Notes under the pieces: generated by a model | Database searches by the model: none | Seen by the model: only the letters and a program-made list of their open reading frames with translations | What the model was told of the DNA's origin: nothing | Made by a program: the position numbers and the translations under genes | Part shown: positions 41,801-46,575 of the stretch, piece by piece | Position numbering within the stretch: position 1 is the stretch's first letter | Layout of the letters: every line of letters begins with the position of its first letter | Assembly: GCA_003254885.1 (NCBI GenBank) | Contig: QANT01002189.1 | Coordinates: 1 to 46,575 of the forward strand | Source: Purshia tridentata | Taxonomy: Eukaryota; Streptophyta; Magnoliopsida; Rosales; Rosaceae | Reading direction: 5' to 3' | DNA length: 46,575 nt

Positions 41801-42440
41801 ATAAGTACATTATAGCAACAATACAAACATTTAAAATTCAAAATTTGGAGAAAAAAATGTAGAAATCCATGACTTTCAATTTATTTCCATTATTGATTCC
41901 AATAGACAATACAAACAAAATTAAGAAATAAACCAAGGAAACCAGCTACCATCAAAAGTGCTAAAATTTTCCCACCAAAATCAAGCTACAGTTATACTGC
42001 AGCTACACAGTTGCCAATCAAATTTAATTTGTGTTCTTTTAAATAATAAGTTGTCAAACCGTTAAGTATAATAAAGTATTTTAAATATCAAAGAGAAGAA
42101 AGTGCGCAAACCAAATGAATTTTTCAATTAATTTGTATATATGTGGAGTGTAGACTAGTCTTATCTAATTAAGTTTATACTTTGCTAATAATTTTATGTG
42201 GTCATATATATGATATAGTAATTAATAAGAATCTGCCCGGACACTGAAAAGAGCAATTCAAATCCAGCAATCAGCAATCCTAATTAAAAATGTTGTCAGA
42301 AAGAAGCTAAAGGAAGATTTTATTCTTTCTTACCATAAATTTCACTCTCTTTAATTAGTCCTACATCTTTTTTACTCTTCTTCATGCACAATATTTATTT
42401 GAAATCTTGAACTTGCTTCACACAATCTTCTGAAACAACC

Positions 42441-44246
42441 ATGGGAGCCATTTTGACAAACCCTTCTTTCTCCATTGCAATAGCATTGATCACATTATCT
42501 TTTCTGATATTTTTCTCTCACATTCAAGCTGATCACAATGGTGGCTTTAGTGTGGGGCTTATTCACCGCGACTCTCCGATGTCTCCTCTCTTTAATTCTT
42601 CAGAAACACCTTCACAACGGGTGACAAATGCTTTGCAGCGATCCATTAACCGTGCCAATGATATCTTCATCAACCCAACTTCATTTCCTTCAAACTCGCC
42701 TCAAACAGCAATAATACTTGATAGGGGTGAATATCTCATGAAAATATCAATTGGTACACCTCCTGTGGAAATATTAGGGGTTGCAGACACAGGTAGTGAT
42801 CTTACATGGATTCAATGCATGCCTTGCATCACTTGTTACAAGCAGAAAGAACCAATTTTTGATCCAAAAAAATCCAAGACCTACACACAAGTTCCTTATG
42901 GGTCAAGCCAATGTCGATCTGTACGTGAAACCATAAGCTTTCCCAACAATGATGATATTTGTCGTTACAAAATTTCATATGGGGATAAATCATACAGCAT
43001 GGGAACCGTAGCTACAGATACAGTCACTTTTGGCTCCACTACTAGGCAACCAGTTTCACTCCCACAAATGGTCATTGGTTGTGGGCATGACAACAGTGGC
43101 CTCTCTAATCCAGATGAGTCTGGCATCATTGGACTTGGACAAGGATCCGTGTCCCTTATTTCCCAAATGGGTTCTTCAATTGATGGAAAGTTCTCCTACT
43201 GTCTTGTGCAGGCCTCTTTAGGACTTAACTTATCAAGCAAAATGAGCTTTGGCAGTGAAGCTGTGGTCTCTGGTAGTCAAGTGGTTTCCACCCCATTACT
43301 TTCAGGCATGGTCTAAAATTTCGATAATTTTTTTTTTTTTAACGAGTACCAATATTTGATACAACACCTTTTAGTTACAACACTTTTTAGTTTACTTGTT
43401 TGGGAACTTTTATCAAATGACCTATTTTAATATGTCTTGTAAATTATTTCAATCTCCCCATTATAAGCTTCAATATTTTGACTCTTTGAGCCACCCTTCG
43501 TATGAAAGTGGTCAAGATGCTGGTTGAGCCGGTAGTGGAGATGTGATCAAGACCATCGATCTCGATCATTTTTTCACCTTATTACTTTTTATTGGGAAAT
43601 TTCAAAAAAGTTTACAGAAAATTAAAATGAGTCATTTATACAATTTCCTTATTTTCTTATAATAAGTTGTACAATTGATGCTCTCAGAATTTTTATATAT
43701 AATTTTCGATATTTCTTTATTTTTAGACCTTCGATGTTTCGATTAATATCCATTTCTATTACCTTGGTTTCAGGAGACCGAAAATCTTTCTATTTTCTAA
43801 GGTTGGAAGCAATGAGTGTGGGATGGAAGAGACTGCAATACAACAGTTCACTCCCATTAGCTCCAGGAAAGGGCAATATTATCATTGACTCAGGGACTAC
43901 CCTCACACTGTTACCACAAGACTTTTACAATAAGCTGGAATTGACAGTGAGCAAGGCCATAAGATTACAACGTGTGAGTGGCCCTCCTGGCTTAAACCTT
44001 TGCTACAGGACCAGATCGGATATCAAAGCTCCCATTGTCACTGTGCATTTCAAAGGTGCAAAAGTGAAGTTGAAAGCTTCCAACACCTTTATAAGGGTGG
44101 CAATGGATGTTCTTTGCTTTGCTTTCAGACCCTATAGTCAAGCATTTGCGGTGTTTGGCAACATGGCACAAACGAATTTCTTGATAGGCTATGACCTCAA
44201 AAAAAGGACCGTCTCTTTTAAGCCTACTGATTGCACTAAACAATAA
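42441..44246 (+). CDS. CDR1-like aspartic protease with one intron, apparently GC-AG
   Basis: Secreted A1 aspartic protease of 445 residues, from exons 42441-43305 and 43774-44246. It starts MGAILTNPSFSIAIALITLS (signal peptide). It has prosegment marker LIHRDSPMSPLF, first active site DTGSD at Asp116, the insert CMPCITCYK, flap SYGDKS, IGCGHDNSGL, then in exon 2 the second active site DSGTT at about Asp327, and the end SFKPTDCTKQ. Without splicing, exon 1 runs into a stop three codons later (SGMV). Joining TCAG to GAGACC restores STPLLSGDRKSFYFLRLEAM, the family sequence, in phase. This requires the donor CAG|GCATGG, a GC-AG intron of 468 bases. The next possible GT donor (43311) gives the wrong phase. 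The homologous gene at 45106 has the intron at the same place with a GT donor. If the intron is not removed, a truncated, inactive protein results. Confidence 0.82.
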
Positions 44247-45105
44247 TCATGTCACATATGTATTATGCGCTCATATGTAAATCATATCTCTGTGTAAAGT
44301 GCTAAATTCTATAAAGAATAAAAGAAAATAATCAATTTGGTTATCGTAATTTAGTCCTTGTTTCACTTGGGTTCCCATAGTTTCAATTTATTCATTCAAG
44401 TACGTCCTCATATAGTTTACTTTCCATATAAAAGTTCTGTCCAAATTTTAGACATAATTTTACATGGAAACCATGTGCAACAGTAGTAAGTGTAGGGGTA
44501 AAATGGTCATATAAACAATTGCACTATCGCGTTGAAAAAAGCAAAAGTCTGTCACTTAAAATTTGGATGAAAGTTTAATTTTGAATTTGATTTTAACAAA
44601 ATGTAAAATAGAAGAATTTAATTGAAAAATTAAAGAACTCAAGTGAAATAAAAAGGTCAAACTAACCAATTTGCTCTACAAGATATTTGTTTTTTTACAA
44701 AAAAATAATTTTGATTTTAAATAAATTTAGGAGAGCTTTATTCACAGTACGTACAACTTCTTGAACTCCTTTAGAAAAAGAGCAAATAACAACACTGTTA
44801 GCCTTGGTTAGGTTATAAAAGTTACCATGACCATGTTTTTATCTATAAACATGTAGGTACAATAATTTTTGAGTGGATAAAGTATGATAGTAATTAATTA
44901 TAGGATCTGGACATTCAGAAAATCACTACAAATCTAGCCATCACCAATCCTGTTTAAAATTAAATTGGTCAAAAACAGGCTAATAAAAGAGAGATTTTAT
45001 TCTCTCTTATTGCATAAATTTAGCCCTACATCTTTTTTACTCTTCTTAATGTACATATATTTATTTGAAATCATAAGCAACTTCACAAAATCTTCTAAAA
45101 CAACC
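44247..45105. other. Intergenic between the two plus-strand proteases; duplicated promoter
   Basis: The 3' flank of the first gene is AT-rich. From about 44890 the sequence parallels the 200 bases before 42441 (GAGATTTTATTCTCTCTTA, CCTACATCTTTTTTACTCTT, CAAAATCTTCTAAAACAACC). The promoter was thus duplicated with the gene. A TATATTTATTT word near 45056 may be the TATA box. Confidence 0.6.
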
Positions 45106-46575
45106 ATGGGAGCCATTTTGACCAACCCTTCTTTCTCCATTGCAATAGCATTCATATTATCTTTTCTGATATTTTTCTCTCATATTCAAGCTGATCACAA
45201 TGGTGGCTTTAGTGTGGGGCTTATTCACCGCGACTCTCCGATGTCTCCTCTCTTTAATCCTTCAGAAACACCCTCACAGCACGTGACAAATGCTTTGCAG
45301 CGATCCATTAACCGTGCAAATGATCTGTTCAAGCCAACTTCATTCCCTTCAAACTCACCTCAATCTGCAATAATACTTGATAGGGGTGAATATCTCATGA
45401 AAATATCAATTGGTACACCCCCTGTAGAATTCTTAGGGGTTGCAGACACAGGTAGTGACCTTACATGGATTCAATGCATGCCTTGCATCAACTGTTACAA
45501 GCAGGAAGCACCAATTTTTGATCCAAAAAGCTCAAAGACTTACACAGAGGTTCCTTATAACTCAAGCCAATGTCGAGCTGTAAGTGAAACCTCTAGCTTT
45601 CCCAACCCTGACGAAATTTGTCGTTACAAAATGTCATATGGGGATAAATCACACAGCATGGGAACTATAGCTACAGACACAGTCACTTTTGGCTCCACAA
45701 CTGGGCAACCAGTGTCACTCCCACAAATTGTCATTGGTTGTGGGCATGACAATAGTGGCCTATTTAATCCAGATGCATCGGGCGTGATTGGCCTTGGACA
45801 TGGATCAGTGTCCCTTATCACCCAAATGGCTTTTTCAGTTGATGGGAAATTCTCCTACTGCCTTGTGCAGGCTTTTTCTGGGCTTAACTCATCCAGTAAA
45901 ATGAGCTTTGGCACTGAAGCTGTGGTCGCTGGTGCACGAGTGGTTTCGACTCCATTATTTTACGGTCTAAAACTTCGATGAAACTTCTTTTTAACGATAT
46001 ACAATACTTTATATATTTTTGTTGGGAAATTTTATCAAATGACCTATTTTAGTGCCTTATAAACTTTTTTGACTTTTCTTTTACAAGTTTGCATACAATT
46101 TGGTTTTTTTAGCCATTTATAGACCTCACAATTTGATTTTTTTAGCCATTTATAGACCTCGTATTCTAATGGTTAAAATGGTGGTCAAGCTTGTAGTCGA
46201 GATATGATAAAAACATCTCAATCATTGTCTTGACCACTATCTTGATTATTATTTCAACCACCACGAAAAATCGATCTTCTAAGAGATATTTCGGTCTAAA
46301 AATGACCCAAAGAGCCAAAATTGTAAATTTTGTTTACTTCTTTCAGGAGTGTCAAAAAAGTTTTCAAGAAATTAAAATGGGTCATTTAAAAACTTTCCTA
46401 TTTTCTTATAGTAAGCTGTACATTTGATGACGGCCCTATCTAGAGTTTTGATAAATATTGATATTTCCGTTGATATTTCTATATTTTTAGACCATCAATG
46501 TCTTCATTAATATTATTCTCTAATACCTTGGTTTCAGGATACCCAAGATCTTTTTATTTCCTAAGATTGGTTGCA
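45106..46575 (+). CDS. CDR1-like aspartic protease, tandem duplicate, cut by the window end
   Basis: This is a close paralogue of the gene at 42441 (most residues identical). Exon 1 (45106-45964) starts MGAILTNPSFSIAIAFILSF and carries a signal peptide, IHRDSPMSPLF, the first active site DTGSD (about Asp113), CMPCINCYK, flap SYGDKS and IGCGHDNSGLF, ending STPLFY plus one base. The donor is G|GTCTAA and the acceptor TTTCAG|GA at 46537/46538. Exon 2 begins GYPRSFYFLRLVA, and the window ends there, so the second catalytic aspartate cannot be seen. An in-frame open stretch reaches upstream of the ATG to 44965 without another ATG; the ATG at 45106 matches the paralogue and has the good context ACCATGG. 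RLVA in place of the paralogue's RLEA is the only odd residue in exon 2. Confidence 0.88.

Larger units (their letters stand above)
40109..42440. other. Intergenic spacer between the divergent protease pairs
   Basis: No gene is seen. The spacer holds two local tandem duplications (40900-41012 and 41110-41314), a G-rich stretch at 41320-41400 and a transposon-like block at 41460-41800. The last 150 bases, which are similar to the sequence before 45106, are the promoter and leader of the next gene. Confidence 0.6.

Noticed and set aside
43311..43776. GT donor at 43311 for the protease intron
   Set aside because: Although it aligns with the paralogue's GTCTAA donor, joining there to 43774 shifts the frame away from DRKSFYFLRLEAM.

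Overview
The window is nuclear DNA of a flowering plant. It is AT-rich, its genes carry short GT-AG introns, and it holds plant-only families: F-box/kelch proteins, the chloroplast import component TIC40, a PLS-class pentatricopeptide repeat (PPR) protein, a TPD1-type cysteine-rich peptide and CDR1-type aspartic proteases. Many intergenic stretches hold decayed DNA transposons. The genes look eudicot, and several resemble rosid (possibly Rosaceae) homologues as I remember them. That taxonomic guess was not checked by any search.

Layout. 1-6900: an F-box gene and an orphan two-exon membrane-protein gene, framed by two near-identical ~585-bp direct repeats. 6900-9420: a probable composite transposon-derived block. 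It has an array of palindromic 25-mers on its left and, on its right, a dead copy of what looks like the first exon of LUMINIDEPENDENS. 9420-16900: an intronless F-box/kelch gene resembling SKIP25, a 260-bp foldback element, and a two-exon relic of a GABA/amino-acid transporter. 16919-24935: a complete TIC40 gene that I could splice into 14 phase-consistent exons (443 aa). 26410-28968: a dead ankyrin/PGG gene with a copia-gag-like N-terminus. 30228-32288: a CACTA transposon end, a small hypothetical ORF and a frameshifted TPD1-like gene. 33454-35926: a PPR gene of the At3g03580 type whose DYW tail survives only as rubble behind the stop codon. 36357-46575: a cluster of four A1 aspartic proteases of the CDR1 type. 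Two are on the minus strand (one broken by a small deletion) and two on the plus strand (the second running off the window).

The genes do not form a pathway. The clearest functional grouping is the tandem CDR1-like cluster. Its plus-strand pair shares an intron that the minus-strand pair lacks, and one copy of that intron appears to use a GC donor. The most unusual sequence is the palindromic repeat array plus captured-exon block at 6.9-9.4 kb. I found no prokaryotic-style system, no rRNA and no tRNA. Family assignments come from recognising protein sequence by eye, without database searches.
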